Assembly: GCF_009912395.1 (NCBI RefSeq)
Contig: NZ_WNDO01000006.1
Location: forward strand, 62,001 to 126,000
DNA from: Luteibacter sp.
GTDB taxonomy: Bacteria > Pseudomonadota > Gammaproteobacteria > Xanthomonadales > Rhodanobacteraceae
DNA: 64,000 nucleotides
Direction: 5' to 3'
Shown: positions 53,609-62,423 of the stretch, piece by piece
How the letters are laid out: each line of letters begins with the position of its first letter
Position numbering within the stretch: the first letter of the stretch is position 1
The notes under the pieces: generated by a model
What the model saw: the letters and a program-made list of their open reading frames with translations, nothing else
What the model was told of the DNA's origin: nothing
Databases searched by the model: none
Program-made: the position numbers and the translations under genes

Positions 53609-53908
53609 ATGAAACGCCATCGTGCCCCCTCACCGCAAATGGAAACGCTGCTGGCCGTATTGGCCTCGGCACCGCGTGAGTGGTTCTACGGCTATCCCCT
53701 TATGAAGGCCGCCGGCTTGCAGTCCGGCACCTTGTATCCGTTGCTGGTGCGACTGGAGGCCAAGGGGCTCGTGGAGTCCGAGTGGCGGGAGCCCGAGCAG
53801 CCGGGCAAGCCGCCACGGCATGCCTATCGATTGACCTCCGCCGGTGTGGCGCTGGCGCGTACGGTGGTCGAGCGAGGGTCGGACCCCGACGGCGTGCGGG
53901 TGCCATGA
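53609..53908 (+). CDS. PadR-family transcriptional regulator
   Basis: 99 residues. A winged helix (METLLAVLASAPREWFYGYP, GLQSGTLYPLLVRLEAKGLVES, HAYRLTSAGVALAR) of PadR type with a short C-terminus, as in the small PadR group. Its stop overlaps the ATG of the next membrane-protein gene (ATGA), the common arrangement in which a PadR repressor controls its membrane partner. Confidence 0.88.
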   Translation: MKRHRAPSPQMETLLAVLASAPREWFYGYPLMKAAGLQSGTLYPLLVRLEAKGLVESEWREPEQPGKPPRHAYRLTSAGVALARTVVERGSDPDGVRVP

Positions 53909-54513
53909 AGCGTCGACTCGCCCGCCTGTTGATGTCGTGCGCGGTGCGCTGGTCGAGGCATCCATGGGCGGGCGAGGCGATGCGCGCGGAGTTTTGCGCG
54001 GCGGAGGAGGATGGCCAGGGTCTGCGCTTTGCCGTGGGTTGCGCGTGGGCTTCTGTGAAGGAACGGATCGATGGCCGTACCGCGATCGCACCCGGGTGGG
54101 CTCGACTCGCCGTGGCGATCGTCGTCATGGTTCCCATGGCCGTGTTCGAATTCGGTTGTGGATACCGGGGTATCCAGCTCGTCGTCACGGGGCAAGATCA
54201 TTACTACGCGTCCCTGATATCCGGTGGTGCAACGGAACAGGCGATGGCCGAGGCGTATCGACGTGCCGCCAGCTTGATGACCACGTTGTTGCTCACCATG
54301 GCGATGTGCGAAACCGCGCTCGCGTGGAGCCTGATGCGTGGTCACGGGCATCGCGCGAGACAGATAGCGACCTGCGTGGTCGTCGCGGGACTCACGATGT
54401 CCACGCTCATCATGGCCCTCGGCGTCAACGGCGCGTCGCTCGCGCTGTATCTCTGCATTCCCGTCGCACAGTGGTGCGTCGTATCCCGGCTCGTTCCCGA
54501 CGCCACGCGCTGA
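53905..54513 (+). CDS. Four-helix membrane protein coupled to PadR
   Basis: 202 residues. After a soluble start of 65 residues come four membrane segments: ARLAVAIVVMVPMAVFEFGC, SLMTTLLLTMAMCETALAW, IATCVVVAGLTMSTLIMALG and LALYLCIPVAQWCVVSRL. No family is recognised. The start at 53905 overlaps padR; a longer frame from 53680 only shadows padR. Probably a PadR-regulated envelope protein. Confidence 0.7.
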   Translation: MKRRLARLLMSCAVRWSRHPWAGEAMRAEFCAAEEDGQGLRFAVGCAWASVKERIDGRTAIAPGWARLAVAIVVMVPMAVFEFGCGYRGIQLVVTGQDHYYASLISGGATEQAMAEAYRRAASLMTTLLLTMAMCETALAWSLMRGHGHRARQIATCVVVAGLTMSTLIMALGVNGASLALYLCIPVAQWCVVSRLVPDATR

Positions 54514-54547
54514 GCCCGACGTTTCGTCCCAACCTGGAGGTGTTCCG

Positions 54548-55252
54548 ATGTTCGCAAGCCTTGCGATGTTGACCGTGGCCGCTATCACGACGCCCACCGT
54601 GCCCCTCGATGGCGCCCGTCTCTCGGCGGATAGTGCCTGCTACGACATCGTGGTTCGCGGCAAATCCGTGGGCACGACATGGCAACGTATCCGGCCAGCG
54701 GAAAAGAACGGGCGTGCGACGTGGGATATCGTCGTCCACCAGCGATTCGCCGATGGAAGCTTCGACATGCGCGATCATTTTGTCGTCGATCGGAAGACCA
54801 TGCAGCCGCTCAGCCTGGAAAGCGACCGAGGCAAGGACACGACGGCCAAGGGGTGGCATCGCATTCGTATCGCCTATGGCGACCGCCATGCGAGCGGCAC
54901 CCGGCAAACCGCCGAAGGCACCTCGCCCATCGATACGAACTTCGATCATGCGGTCTGGGACGGGAACCTATGGGGGCTTACCTTCACCGCGCTTCCGTTG
55001 AAGGAAGGCGCAACCTTCACCGTTCCGACATGGCAATACGACAAGGGCCTGGAACAACTTACCGTCAAGGTGGTGGGCAAAGAGATCGTGCATACGCCCA
55101 GCGGCGATGTATCTGCATGGACCGTGATGGCCGGCGGCTCCCCCGATCGGCTCGTGCATTACCGGATCGCGGTGGATGCACCTGCCGAGCTGGGCTACGA
55201 GGCGGGCCCGTTCGCACAGGTGCCGCGAGGCCCGTGCGTCGATCCTTCTTGA
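54548..55252 (+). CDS. Secreted DUF3108-like protein
   Basis: 234 residues. A short N-terminal hydrophobic segment (FASLAMLTVAAITTP) is a possible signal peptide, followed by a beta-rich domain: YDIVVRGKSVGTTWQRIRP, DMRDHFVVDRKTMQPLSLE, PSGDVSAWTVMAGGSPDRLV and HYRIAV. The arrangement resembles DUF3108 or lolA-like lipid-binding barrels. GGAGG precedes the ATG. It may belong to the PadR operon, 34 bp downstream. Confidence 0.6.
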   Translation: MFASLAMLTVAAITTPTVPLDGARLSADSACYDIVVRGKSVGTTWQRIRPAEKNGRATWDIVVHQRFADGSFDMRDHFVVDRKTMQPLSLESDRGKDTTAKGWHRIRIAYGDRHASGTRQTAEGTSPIDTNFDHAVWDGNLWGLTFTALPLKEGATFTVPTWQYDKGLEQLTVKVVGKEIVHTPSGDVSAWTVMAGGSPDRLVHYRIAVDAPAELGYEAGPFAQVPRGPCVDPS

Positions 55253-55275
55253 ATCTCCGTTCCGGTTTGTTGCGG

Positions 55276-55623
55276 CTAGTCCATGGAGCGGGTCGTCAAG
55301 GTATCTCGATGAGCCTCGCCCCAATCACGCAACGCAAGTAATACGGGAACAAGGGTGCGTCCGAACTCCGAGAGCTCGTATTCGACCTTGGGCGGCACTT
55401 CGGGATAGACATGCCGAACGATCACGCCATCGGCTTCCAGTTCGCGCAACTGATTGGTGAGCATGGATTGCGTTGCATTGGGAACGCGGCGCGTGAGTTC
55501 CATGAAGCGCCGCTTCTCCTTCAGCAGATGAAAAAGGATGACGGGTTTCCAGACGCCGCCGATCACGGACAGCGTGACCTCCACGGCGCAACCGCTCTTA
55601 CCGTCCCAACGTTTGGCGCGCAT
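55276..55623 (-). CDS. HxlR-family transcriptional regulator
   Basis: 115 residues. CAVEVTLSVIGGVWKPVILF includes the redox-sensitive Cys common in this family, followed by the winged helix (MELTRRVPNATQSMLTNQL, LEADGVIVRHVYPEVPPKVEYELSEFG cut into the usual wing). HxlR/YodB-type regulators sense quinones or aldehydes. It is divergent from the broken quinone-reductase-like gene, with AGTACCTACT (55643-55652) between them as a candidate half of its operator. Confidence 0.88.
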   Translation of the reverse strand: MRAKRWDGKSGCAVEVTLSVIGGVWKPVILFHLLKEKRRFMELTRRVPNATQSMLTNQLRELEADGVIVRHVYPEVPPKVEYELSEFGRTLVPVLLALRDWGEAHRDTLTTRSMD

Positions 55624-55724
55624 ACGTACTCCGGAAAACCATAGTACCTACTGAAAATCGTCGTTCTTGTGACTACCAGGGTGCGAGCCTAGCATGGCGC
55701 CATCTCGTCACCGCAAGGCTCGTC

Positions 55725-56778
55725 ATGACTTTCAAAGCGCTGCTTACCCGCAAAACGAACGATGGCGTTCATACCGAGTTGGTCGATTTCGACGAGGCCG
55801 ACCTGATGGAGGGCGACGTCACGATCCAGGTCGAATACTCGACACTCAACTACAAGGATGCCCTGGCGCTATCCAATGAGCGTCCGGTCATTCAGCGATA
55901 TCCGCTGATTCCCGGCATCGATCTTGCCGGCGTGGTGTTGGCATCGGGGCACGCCGATTTCAAACCGGGCGATCGCGTCGTGCTGAATGGCTGGCACCTG
56001 AGCCAGACGCATCATGGTGGTCTGGCGCAGCGCGCCCGCGTACGTGGTGAATGGCTGGCACCTGAGCCAGACGCATCATGGTGGTCTGGCGCAGCGCGCC
56101 CGCGTACGTGGTAAATGGCTCAACAAGCTTCCCGACAACCTTTCCACGCGCGACGCCATGGCCATCGGCACGGCGGGTTACACGTCCATGCTGTGTGTGC
56201 TCGCCTTGGAGGATGCCGGTGTGGAACCCTCCAAGGGCGACATCCTGGTCACCGGCGCCAATGGGGGTGTCGGCTCGATCGCCGTGGCGATTCTCTCCAA
56301 GCTCGGCTACCGCGTGGTCGCCGCCACCGGTCGGCCGGAGCATTCAGCTTACCTGCATGCCCTGGGCGCAGCGGAAATCTACGATCGCGACCGCCTTTCC
56401 GAACCGCGCGATACGCCGATGAGCACGGAACGCTGGGCCGGTGTCGTCGACGTGGCTGGCGGCCCGACGCTCGTCAACGCCATCGCCGAGAGGAAGTATC
56501 GGGGTATCGTGACGGCGTGCGGTTTGGCGCAGAGCGATGCGCTGGATGGTTCGGTGATTCCGTTCATCGTCCGCAACGTGACGCTCATCGGCGTGGATTC
56601 TGTCAACGCACCGCAGCCTGTCCGCCAGCGCGCCTGGGACCGTCTCGCGACGGATCTCGATCCTGGGAAACTCGAAAGCACCGTGCAGGTGATCGGCCTG
56701 GCAGACGTGCTGGACGTCTACCAGCAGATCATCCCGGGCAAGGTGCGCGGTCGCATCGTGGTCGATGTGAACGCCTGA
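55725..56778 (+). pseudogene. MDR-type NADPH oxidoreductase (AcuI/YhdH-like), split by 64-bp duplication
   Basis: The N-terminal half (MTFKALLTRKTNDGVHTELV, TLNYKDALALSN, PLIPGIDLAGVVLASG) and C-terminal half (AIGTAGYTSMLCVLALEDAG, VTGANGGVGSIAVAILSKLG, VRGRIVVDVNA) are both normal for the acrylyl-CoA/quinone reductase family. Between them the DNA from 55985 to 56112 is a perfect tandem duplication of 64 bp. It moves the second half into another frame, so the first half terminates at 56114. Removing one copy restores a single frame of about 330 residues. The second half alone could start at an ATG at 56014, but would lack the catalytic domain. Confidence 0.85.
55985..56112. repeat. Perfect 64-bp tandem duplication
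   Basis: 55985-56048 and 56049-56112 are identical (each begins GAATGGCTGGCACC and ends GTACGTGGT). 64 is not a multiple of 3, so the duplication frameshifts the host gene. Confidence 0.95.
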
Positions 56779-56818
56779 ACCTTGGCAGCGGCAAAGGGGA
56801 TGCCGATGGCAGGGGTGA

Positions 56819-56998
56819 TCAGCGCGACGAACCGCGCACCGCGTCGGCCGCCTTGCCGGCCTTGCGCTGCACCTTGCCAACGGTTTTCTCGGCCGTACCT
56901 TCCAGTTCGACACGTTTGTTGCCGGTCAGCTTGCCGATCGCTTCCTTGATCGAACCCTTGGCCTGGCGCACGGCGCCTTCGGTGCGATTCTTGTCCAT
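56819..56998 (-). CDS. CsbD-family stress protein
   Basis: 59 residues: MDKNRTEGAVRQAKGSIKEA, then GNKRVELEGTAEKTVGKVQRKAGKA. This is the typical CsbD repeat of short amphipathic, Lys-rich helices, induced in many bacteria by general stress. The ATG at 56998 is used (a frame to 57115 is open without a family match). A strong dyad 90 bp upstream is probably its operator. Confidence 0.88.
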   Translation of the reverse strand: MDKNRTEGAVRQAKGSIKEAIGKLTGNKRVELEGTAEKTVGKVQRKAGKAADAVRGSSR

Positions 56999-57088
56999 GA
57001 CATGATCCTCGTTGATAAGGGGCGTCGATCCTTCCGTGTGGAAGGTCGACGCGATCATGCTGCCAGGGTCCACAACGCCAGCCCACAT

Positions 57089-57119
57089 GCGAATGCACCA
57101 TGTGCACTGGTGCATTCGC
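57089..57119. promoter_or_regulatory. Long palindrome (TGCACCA-N7-TGGTGCA) upstream of csbD
   Basis: Arms GCGAATGCACCA (57089-57100) and TGGTGCATTCGC (57108-57119) are perfectly complementary around a 7-bp spacer. The core TGCACCA-N7-TGGTGCA recurs with the same spacing at 58711-58731. It lies 91 bp before the csbD start and directly after the PAS-LuxR stop. Confidence 0.7.
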
Positions 57120-57126
57120 GCCGGCT

Positions 57127-58641
57127 TCAGCGGCGTCGCCGCGGAGTGCGGCCCGGCGGGCCGGCTACGCCTCGTTCGCGCGCCCAGACGATGGCTTCGC
57201 TACGACTGTGCACGTCGATCTTCGAGTACAGGGCCGCCACGTGGTTGCGGACGGTGTTGGGCGAGAGGCCTAGCTCTGCGGCGATTTCCTTGTCGGCCAA
57301 CCCTTCAGCGATATGGCCCAATACGTCACGCTCGCGGCCAGTCAGGTCGGCCAGGCCATAGCTGTCGTTCCCCTTCGGGCGGTTGGCCCGCCGCACGTTG
57401 GCCAGCTTTTCGAGCAAGGTCTGGCTGAACCAGGAGGCGTCTTGCATCACCGCTTCGATGGCGGTGACCAGTTCCATCTCGGTGCGCTTGCGGTCGGTGA
57501 TATCCATCAGCGATATCAGGTAGCAGCGTACCTCGTGGATGGTCACCGTTTCGGCGGAGACCAGGCAGTCCAGGTGCCCGCCGTCCTTGCGTACCAGCGG
57601 ATACTCGACGTTGAGCATGCTGCCGGTCGCTTCCAGCGTGCGACAGAATTGCTGGTACGCCTGTTGCGACGGAAACAGGCCTATTTCATGGATGGATTTG
57701 CCGGCGATATCCTCGCTGGCGTAGTGCGTGGTCTGCGTCACGGCATCGTTGATCTCGATGACCTGCATGGTTTCCGCCTGGCAGATGAGGCTCGGTACCG
57801 GCGTGATGCGAAACGCCTTGGCGAAGCGCTCCTCGCTTTGTCGTAGCGCCACCTCGGCGCGTCGGCGCGGTTCGAGATCCATGAAGGTGAACAGCATGCA
57901 GGATTCGTCGCCCAGTTCGATCGGCTGGCCGGCCACGACCACGCATTTCGTGGTCCCATCGGGAAGATTGAGCTCGGCCTGCATCTGCGGAATGGTCGCT
58001 CCTTCCGACAAGCGCTCCACCGCCAGTTCACGGCGATCCGCCATGGCCAATACATCCACTTCGAACACGCCCTTGCCGATCACCGCTTCGCGCGTGAAGC
58101 CGGTCATTTCCAAGAAGCCCTGATTGACCTTGATGTAGCGCTGGTCTTCCAGTCGGCAGATGATGGCCGGCGCGGGGTTGGCATTGAACGTACGCTCGAA
58201 TCGTTGTTCGGCGCTTGCCCAGTCGCTGGCATCGGCCACGATCAGCACCAGGCAATCCGGATCGCCGTTGCTGTCGGTCAGCACCAGGCTGCGCACGCGA
58301 TGCACCCATCGTTGCTCGTCGTCGTTGTCCCTTACCACCTCCACCACGACGTCCTCGAACACCTCGCCCGCGATCACGCGATCGATCGGATAACTCCCTT
58401 CCTGGAGTCGGTGGTTGTTGCGGTAGCGCAACTGGAAGCGCTGGCGGTACTCGGAGACGGTGGCGCCCAGTTCGGCCAGTTCAGAGGCGCCGTGCATGGT
58501 GAGGGCAGCCTCGTTGGCCCAGGTGATCGACTGGTCGGGTTCGATCAGGATGACGCCTTCGCTGAGCCCCGTGATGATTTGCTGGAGCTGCCGGCAATTG
58601 GTCGAGGTGGGCGGCGCGGTGGAGTCGGGGGAGGCGGACAT
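57127..58641 (-). CDS. PAS-domain LuxR-type transcriptional regulator
   Basis: 504 residues, cytoplasmic. Three PAS-like sensor domains are visible: one at about 20-140 (LQQIITGLSEGVILIEPDQS), one from 150 (FNANPAPAIICRLEDQRYIK), one from 275 (FRITPVPSLICQAETMQVIE), then DITDRKRTEMEL. The C-terminal LuxR HTH is GLADLTGRERDVLGHIAEGL with LGLSPNTVRNHVAALYSKI. There is no receiver domain, so the signal is probably sensed by PAS ligands or redox. It is divergent from a membrane-protein gene and convergent-adjacent to csbD; both flanks carry the same palindrome, so it is the likely binder. Confidence 0.85.
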   Translation of the reverse strand: MSASPDSTAPPTSTNCRQLQQIITGLSEGVILIEPDQSITWANEAALTMHGASELAELGATVSEYRQRFQLRYRNNHRLQEGSYPIDRVIAGEVFEDVVVEVVRDNDDEQRWVHRVRSLVLTDSNGDPDCLVLIVADASDWASAEQRFERTFNANPAPAIICRLEDQRYIKVNQGFLEMTGFTREAVIGKGVFEVDVLAMADRRELAVERLSEGATIPQMQAELNLPDGTTKCVVVAGQPIELGDESCMLFTFMDLEPRRRAEVALRQSEERFAKAFRITPVPSLICQAETMQVIEINDAVTQTTHYASEDIAGKSIHEIGLFPSQQAYQQFCRTLEATGSMLNVEYPLVRKDGGHLDCLVSAETVTIHEVRCYLISLMDITDRKRTEMELVTAIEAVMQDASWFSQTLLEKLANVRRANRPKGNDSYGLADLTGRERDVLGHIAEGLADKEIAAELGLSPNTVRNHVAALYSKIDVHSRSEAIVWARERGVAGPPGRTPRRRR

Positions 58642-58710
58642 GGCATACCAGGGAGGAAGGAGGGGGAGCCAGAAGCGTGCGGTCTGAAGGTAGTCGCGAC
58701 CTGAGGCAAA

Positions 58711-58731
58711 TGCACTAGCTCCCCTGGTGCA
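58711..58731. promoter_or_regulatory. TGCACTA-N7-TGGTGCA operator in divergent promoter
   Basis: This 21-bp dyad matches the csbD-upstream site in 13 of 14 arm positions and in spacing. It lies 70 bp from the PAS-LuxR start and 68 bp from the start of the membrane-protein gene, so it could control both. Confidence 0.65.
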
Positions 58732-58798
58732 ACTGTCTCAGGCGGCGTGGCTCGGCCGTGCGCACACTGATTCACCCCACCCATCGTGAGCTCAAACC

Positions 58799-59761
58799 AT
58801 GGCCGTCATCACCACTCCCTTCCACCCGCGTCTCTCCTGGGGCGCCATTCTGGCGGGCTGCGCGCTGTCGCTCGTCACCTATCTCACGCTGAGCGTGCTG
58901 GGGACGGCGATCGGCGCGGGGAGCATCGATCCTCTTCACGAGTCCAACCCCGTGAGTGGCCTGGGCATCGGTGCCACGATCTGGCTGATCGCCTCCACGC
59001 TCATCTCGGTCGCCGTCGGCGCCTTCATCGCTGGCCGCACCGCGACCATCCGGGGCGGCCTGCATGGCTTGCTCTCGTGGGCGCTCATGTCCCTGGTGAC
59101 GACCTGGCTGGTGGCCGCCTTGGCGACCAGCGCCGCCGGGGCCGTGACTGGCGTGGTCGGCAAGGGCGTGTCCCTGGCCGGTCAAGGCATCGCCGCCGCG
59201 GCGCCGTCCGTGGCGAAGGGTGTCAAGGATGAGCTTCAGCAGCAGGGCGTACAGATGGATTGGAACGACCTTCGCGGCCAACTGGACACCTTGCTCCGCC
59301 AGACCGGCAAGCCCGAGCTGAATCCGGACCACCTTTCGGCGCAGACCGATGCCGTGGCACAGGATGGCAAGTCCACGGCCGCGCAGGCCGCCCAGGCTCC
59401 GCAGGCGGCCGGCGACGAATTGAGCGCATGGTTCGATCGGGTTCGCTCGGCGGGCAAGCCGGCCATCGACGCCGCCGACCGCGACGCACTCGTGAACATC
59501 ATCGCGGCGCGTACGGGCAAGTCGCATGACGAGGCGCAGCAGATCGCCGACAACTATGTCGCTACCTACAAGCAAGCCATGGAACGCTACGAAGAGCTGA
59601 AGCGCACCGCCGAGCAGAAGGCGCGCGAGGCGGCCGACGTCGCGGCCCGCGGTATTGCACGTGCCGCTTGGGGCACGCTGTTGATGCTTATTCTTGGTGC
59701 GGCCATCGCCTTCGCGGCGGGTACGCTGGGCCGCCGTAGCGATCCCATCGTCGAGGCCTGA
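58799..59761 (+). CDS. Membrane protein with Ala/Gln-rich central region
   Basis: 320 residues. Three N-terminal membrane segments (GAILAGCALSLVTYLTLSVL, IGATIWLIASTLISVAVGAF, LLSWALMSLVTTWLVAALA), a long amphipathic soluble middle (about 150-280), and one C-terminal helix (GTLLMLILGAAIAFAAG). No catalytic motif; it resembles uncharacterised stress-associated membrane proteins. It is divergent from the PAS-LuxR regulator and has the shared palindrome in its promoter. Confidence 0.7.
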   Translation: MAVITTPFHPRLSWGAILAGCALSLVTYLTLSVLGTAIGAGSIDPLHESNPVSGLGIGATIWLIASTLISVAVGAFIAGRTATIRGGLHGLLSWALMSLVTTWLVAALATSAAGAVTGVVGKGVSLAGQGIAAAAPSVAKGVKDELQQQGVQMDWNDLRGQLDTLLRQTGKPELNPDHLSAQTDAVAQDGKSTAAQAAQAPQAAGDELSAWFDRVRSAGKPAIDAADRDALVNIIAARTGKSHDEAQQIADNYVATYKQAMERYEELKRTAEQKAREAADVAARGIARAAWGTLLMLILGAAIAFAAGTLGRRSDPIVEA

Positions 59762-59770
59762 TCAAAGCGA

Positions 59771-59802
59771 AACGGACCGCCCCGGGATCGGGGCGGTCCG
59801 TT
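59771..59802 (+). terminator. Strong hairpin after the membrane-protein gene
   Basis: AACGGACCGCCCC (59771-59783) and GGGGCGGTCCGTT (59790-59802) are perfect 13-bp arms. It lies 9 bp after the stop, between convergent genes. Confidence 0.75.
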
Positions 59803-59851
59803 GTGCGGATGGGTCACATGAAGCAACGCGACCTATCGGCGAGCCGGACGA

Positions 59852-62257
59852 TCAAAGCGATTGCAGGAACGCCAGCAAGGCCTGGCGGTCCGCCGCCGCA
59901 AGAGCCGCGAAACGCTGCTTCGCACGTTCGGCTTCGCCACCGTGCCACATCACGGCTTCAGTGAGGGTGCGGGCGCGACCGTCGTGCAGATAGCCGACCG
60001 TGCCGCCGGTGCCCATGACACGCTCCGTGTAGCCGATGCCCCAGAGCGGTGTCGTGCGCCACATCGAGCCGCTGGCGAGTCCTTCCGCATAGTTGTCCGC
60101 CAGGTCCGGGCCCATGTCATGCAACAGCAGGTCCGTATAGGGCTTGATCGTCTGGTCGCGCACTTCCTGGAACTCGTGGCCGGAGCCGGTCTTCATCTGC
60201 GCGGTGTGGCAGCTGGCGCAATGTGCCGACTTGAACACGGCTTCGCCGCGCGCGATCTTCGGCGGATCCACGTCGAGATACGGCAGCGGCGCCACGCCTT
60301 TGGGGAAGCCGCTTTCAACGCTGCGCTGCGCAGGCACGGCGACGAGCGAAAGGTACCGTGAAACGGCCTGCAGATCGGCGTCGGTGAGGCCTTTCTCGGC
60401 AGGTGCCGTCTTGCAGGTGGCCGGCCCGGACAGGCATTCCCGGCTTGGGAACACCGAGGTGGTCACCGACATGTCTTCCAGCAAGGCGGAGGCCGATTGG
60501 TGGCGCAGGCTGAACTTGCCGGCCTTCCAGCCGAAGCGGCCCAGCCTTACGGCACCGGTATCCGGATCGAAGACGAAGTTCGCCTGGCCTTTCACGCCAT
60601 CCTCGTCGGGCGTGGCCCGGACGCGCGCAAGGATATCGGCTTCGGGAATGGCTTCGAGCAAGCCCAGGCCGATGATCGGCTGGGCCGCGCGCAGCGAGAC
60701 GACCTGCGGGACAGGGCCGCTGAACGACAGCCGGGGCTTGCGCAGTTCGACGGACGTGCCGTCAGCCAGCGACACCGAATGCGTATCGAACCCCGCGACG
60801 CGGACACTGCGGCCCAGGTCCACCAGCTTGCCCTTGGCGTCGTAGGCGTTCATCTGCACCGTCACGCCATAGTTCGGATCGGGCAGAAGCTGGCCTTGCT
60901 GATCGTAGGCGCCCACGCGGACCACCATCTGGTCCACCTTCTGGTTCAGCGTCGCCGGCGCGGGGCTGCGGCCGTTGTTGACGTGGCAGGCGAAGCACGA
61001 CGATTGATTGAAGCTCGGGCCTTGTAGTCCCACAACGTTCGGATTGCGATCGTTGCCCGGTTCGTTGTGGTCGCCGGTGGTCATGTTGCTATGGAGCAGG
61101 CGGCGGCCTTCGACGAAGCGCTGCATGTCCTGCATGCCGATATTGTTCTGCTGCTGCTGGAAGATGAAGGTGCTTCCGTCGCTGTAGTCGTAGGACACCG
61201 AGCCGGTGCCGCCTTGCAGCGTTTCATCCGGCAGCGGGGCGCTGTTCAAGCGCGGCTGTATGCCATACCAGGGACGCAACCCGGTGCCGACCACATAGGT
61301 CACTTCGGTCGTGTAGTAATGGAACGCGCCGTTGTCGCCCACGGCGGCCATGGCCTCCGGTGTCGAGAAGAAGGCCTGGGTGAACTCGACGGCATCGCCC
61401 ACCTTCAGCGGACGACTGGGGACGTTCTTCCCGGGTACGAAGATCCCGGTCTCGCCGTTGGTGACGGCGAAGTCATAGAAGCGGGTGGCACCCGGAACGT
61501 TCTTGCTGGGGACGAGCACGCCGTTGGTGTCGTAGCTGAGGGCGTCATGTCCGGGAAAGCTGTTGACCGTTGCGCTGCATCCATCGTTGAGGCCGGTGTC
61601 CGGATGGAGCAGGGCACCGTTGGGCGGTCGCGGCACGACAGGGCAGTTGGCTTCATCGACACCGTAGAGCTTGGAATCCACGAGCTTGCCCGGGGACATC
61701 CAGCCGAAGCCGGTCACGCCGGGGCTGTCGAAGCGATGGAAGAACGAACGACCGCCAGCGCGCTGCGCTTCCTGGAAGTAGTTGTTGATCTTCAAGGTGG
61801 GAACGGTCACGCCGGCGACGCGGCTGTTGTCGATGATCTCGACGCCCCACGTGCGGTTCTGGAAATAGTTCTTCACGAAATCCAGATAGTGGCCCGGTCC
61901 CTTGTCAACGGGGTTGCCGGCCGCATCGACGGTTTCGTTTTTTCCGTAGCCGATTTCGGCCCAGCCTTCACCGCGTTCGCGGGCATGCCGATTCCTGCCC
62001 ACCAGGCCGAAGCGGGTGACGAGCGTGCCGTCGGGCAGGGTGAACTGTGTCGACTCAATGGGCTCCGGCGACCCGGGCCACAAAGGCACCATGCCGGTGC
62101 CGTCGTGTGGAAACGGAAACGGCGACGTGGCGAGAGGGCGGGCGCCATCGGCGCGGGATTCGCCGCCGTAGGTTGTCAGCAAGGCGGCACCCACGAGGAC
62201 CGTCAAGGCGCTGGCGGTGAGTCTGAAAAGCGGCAGGCGACCAGATCGTTGAGCCAA
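59852..62257 (-). CDS. Di-heme oxidoreductase (DUF1111/thiol oxidoreductase-like)
   Basis: 801 residues from a TTG at 62257 that has AAGGGGAA 5-6 nt upstream and opens a good signal peptide (LTASALTVLVGAALLTTYGG); a GTG at 62293 is possible. Two haem c sites are visible, SSCFACHV (near residue 420) and SAHCASCHTAQM (near 680). Conserved FGWMSPGKLVDSK-like and TTPLWGIGYTERVMG, YLHDGRARTLTEAVMWHGGE blocks match di-heme oxidoreductases, related to MauG/peroxidases. Periplasmic; substrate unknown. It is monocistronic and convergent with the membrane-protein gene. Confidence 0.85.
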   Translation of the reverse strand: MAQRSGRLPLFRLTASALTVLVGAALLTTYGGESRADGARPLATSPFPFPHDGTGMVPLWPGSPEPIESTQFTLPDGTLVTRFGLVGRNRHARERGEGWAEIGYGKNETVDAAGNPVDKGPGHYLDFVKNYFQNRTWGVEIIDNSRVAGVTVPTLKINNYFQEAQRAGGRSFFHRFDSPGVTGFGWMSPGKLVDSKLYGVDEANCPVVPRPPNGALLHPDTGLNDGCSATVNSFPGHDALSYDTNGVLVPSKNVPGATRFYDFAVTNGETGIFVPGKNVPSRPLKVGDAVEFTQAFFSTPEAMAAVGDNGAFHYYTTEVTYVVGTGLRPWYGIQPRLNSAPLPDETLQGGTGSVSYDYSDGSTFIFQQQQNNIGMQDMQRFVEGRRLLHSNMTTGDHNEPGNDRNPNVVGLQGPSFNQSSCFACHVNNGRSPAPATLNQKVDQMVVRVGAYDQQGQLLPDPNYGVTVQMNAYDAKGKLVDLGRSVRVAGFDTHSVSLADGTSVELRKPRLSFSGPVPQVVSLRAAQPIIGLGLLEAIPEADILARVRATPDEDGVKGQANFVFDPDTGAVRLGRFGWKAGKFSLRHQSASALLEDMSVTTSVFPSRECLSGPATCKTAPAEKGLTDADLQAVSRYLSLVAVPAQRSVESGFPKGVAPLPYLDVDPPKIARGEAVFKSAHCASCHTAQMKTGSGHEFQEVRDQTIKPYTDLLLHDMGPDLADNYAEGLASGSMWRTTPLWGIGYTERVMGTGGTVGYLHDGRARTLTEAVMWHGGEAERAKQRFAALAAADRQALLAFLQSL

Positions 62258-62383
62258 GACGTTCCCCTTAAACGTGTCGACATCGTGCGCCACGGTGGCA
62301 GGATCTTACGAGCCGGGCCGGCCGCATTGTGTCGATTCAGGCACGTTTTCGCAGTCTGCCTCCCGCCTTGGGAATCAGCTAGA

Positions 62384-62399
62384 TTAGTACAACAACTAA
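62384..62399. promoter_or_regulatory. TTAGT-N6-ACTAA dyad before the HExxH protein
   Basis: A 16-bp inverted repeat in AT-rich sequence between the divergent di-heme oxidoreductase and HExxH genes, about 25 bp before the latter's start. Candidate promoter or operator. Confidence 0.35.
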
Positions 62400-62423
62400 G
62401 GACCCCACGGTGACAGGATGACG

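Noticed and set aside
56014-56778. Independent shorter oxidoreductase gene
   Set aside because: Its first residues come from the duplicated 64 bp and it lacks the catalytic domain; it is the displaced second half of one gene.
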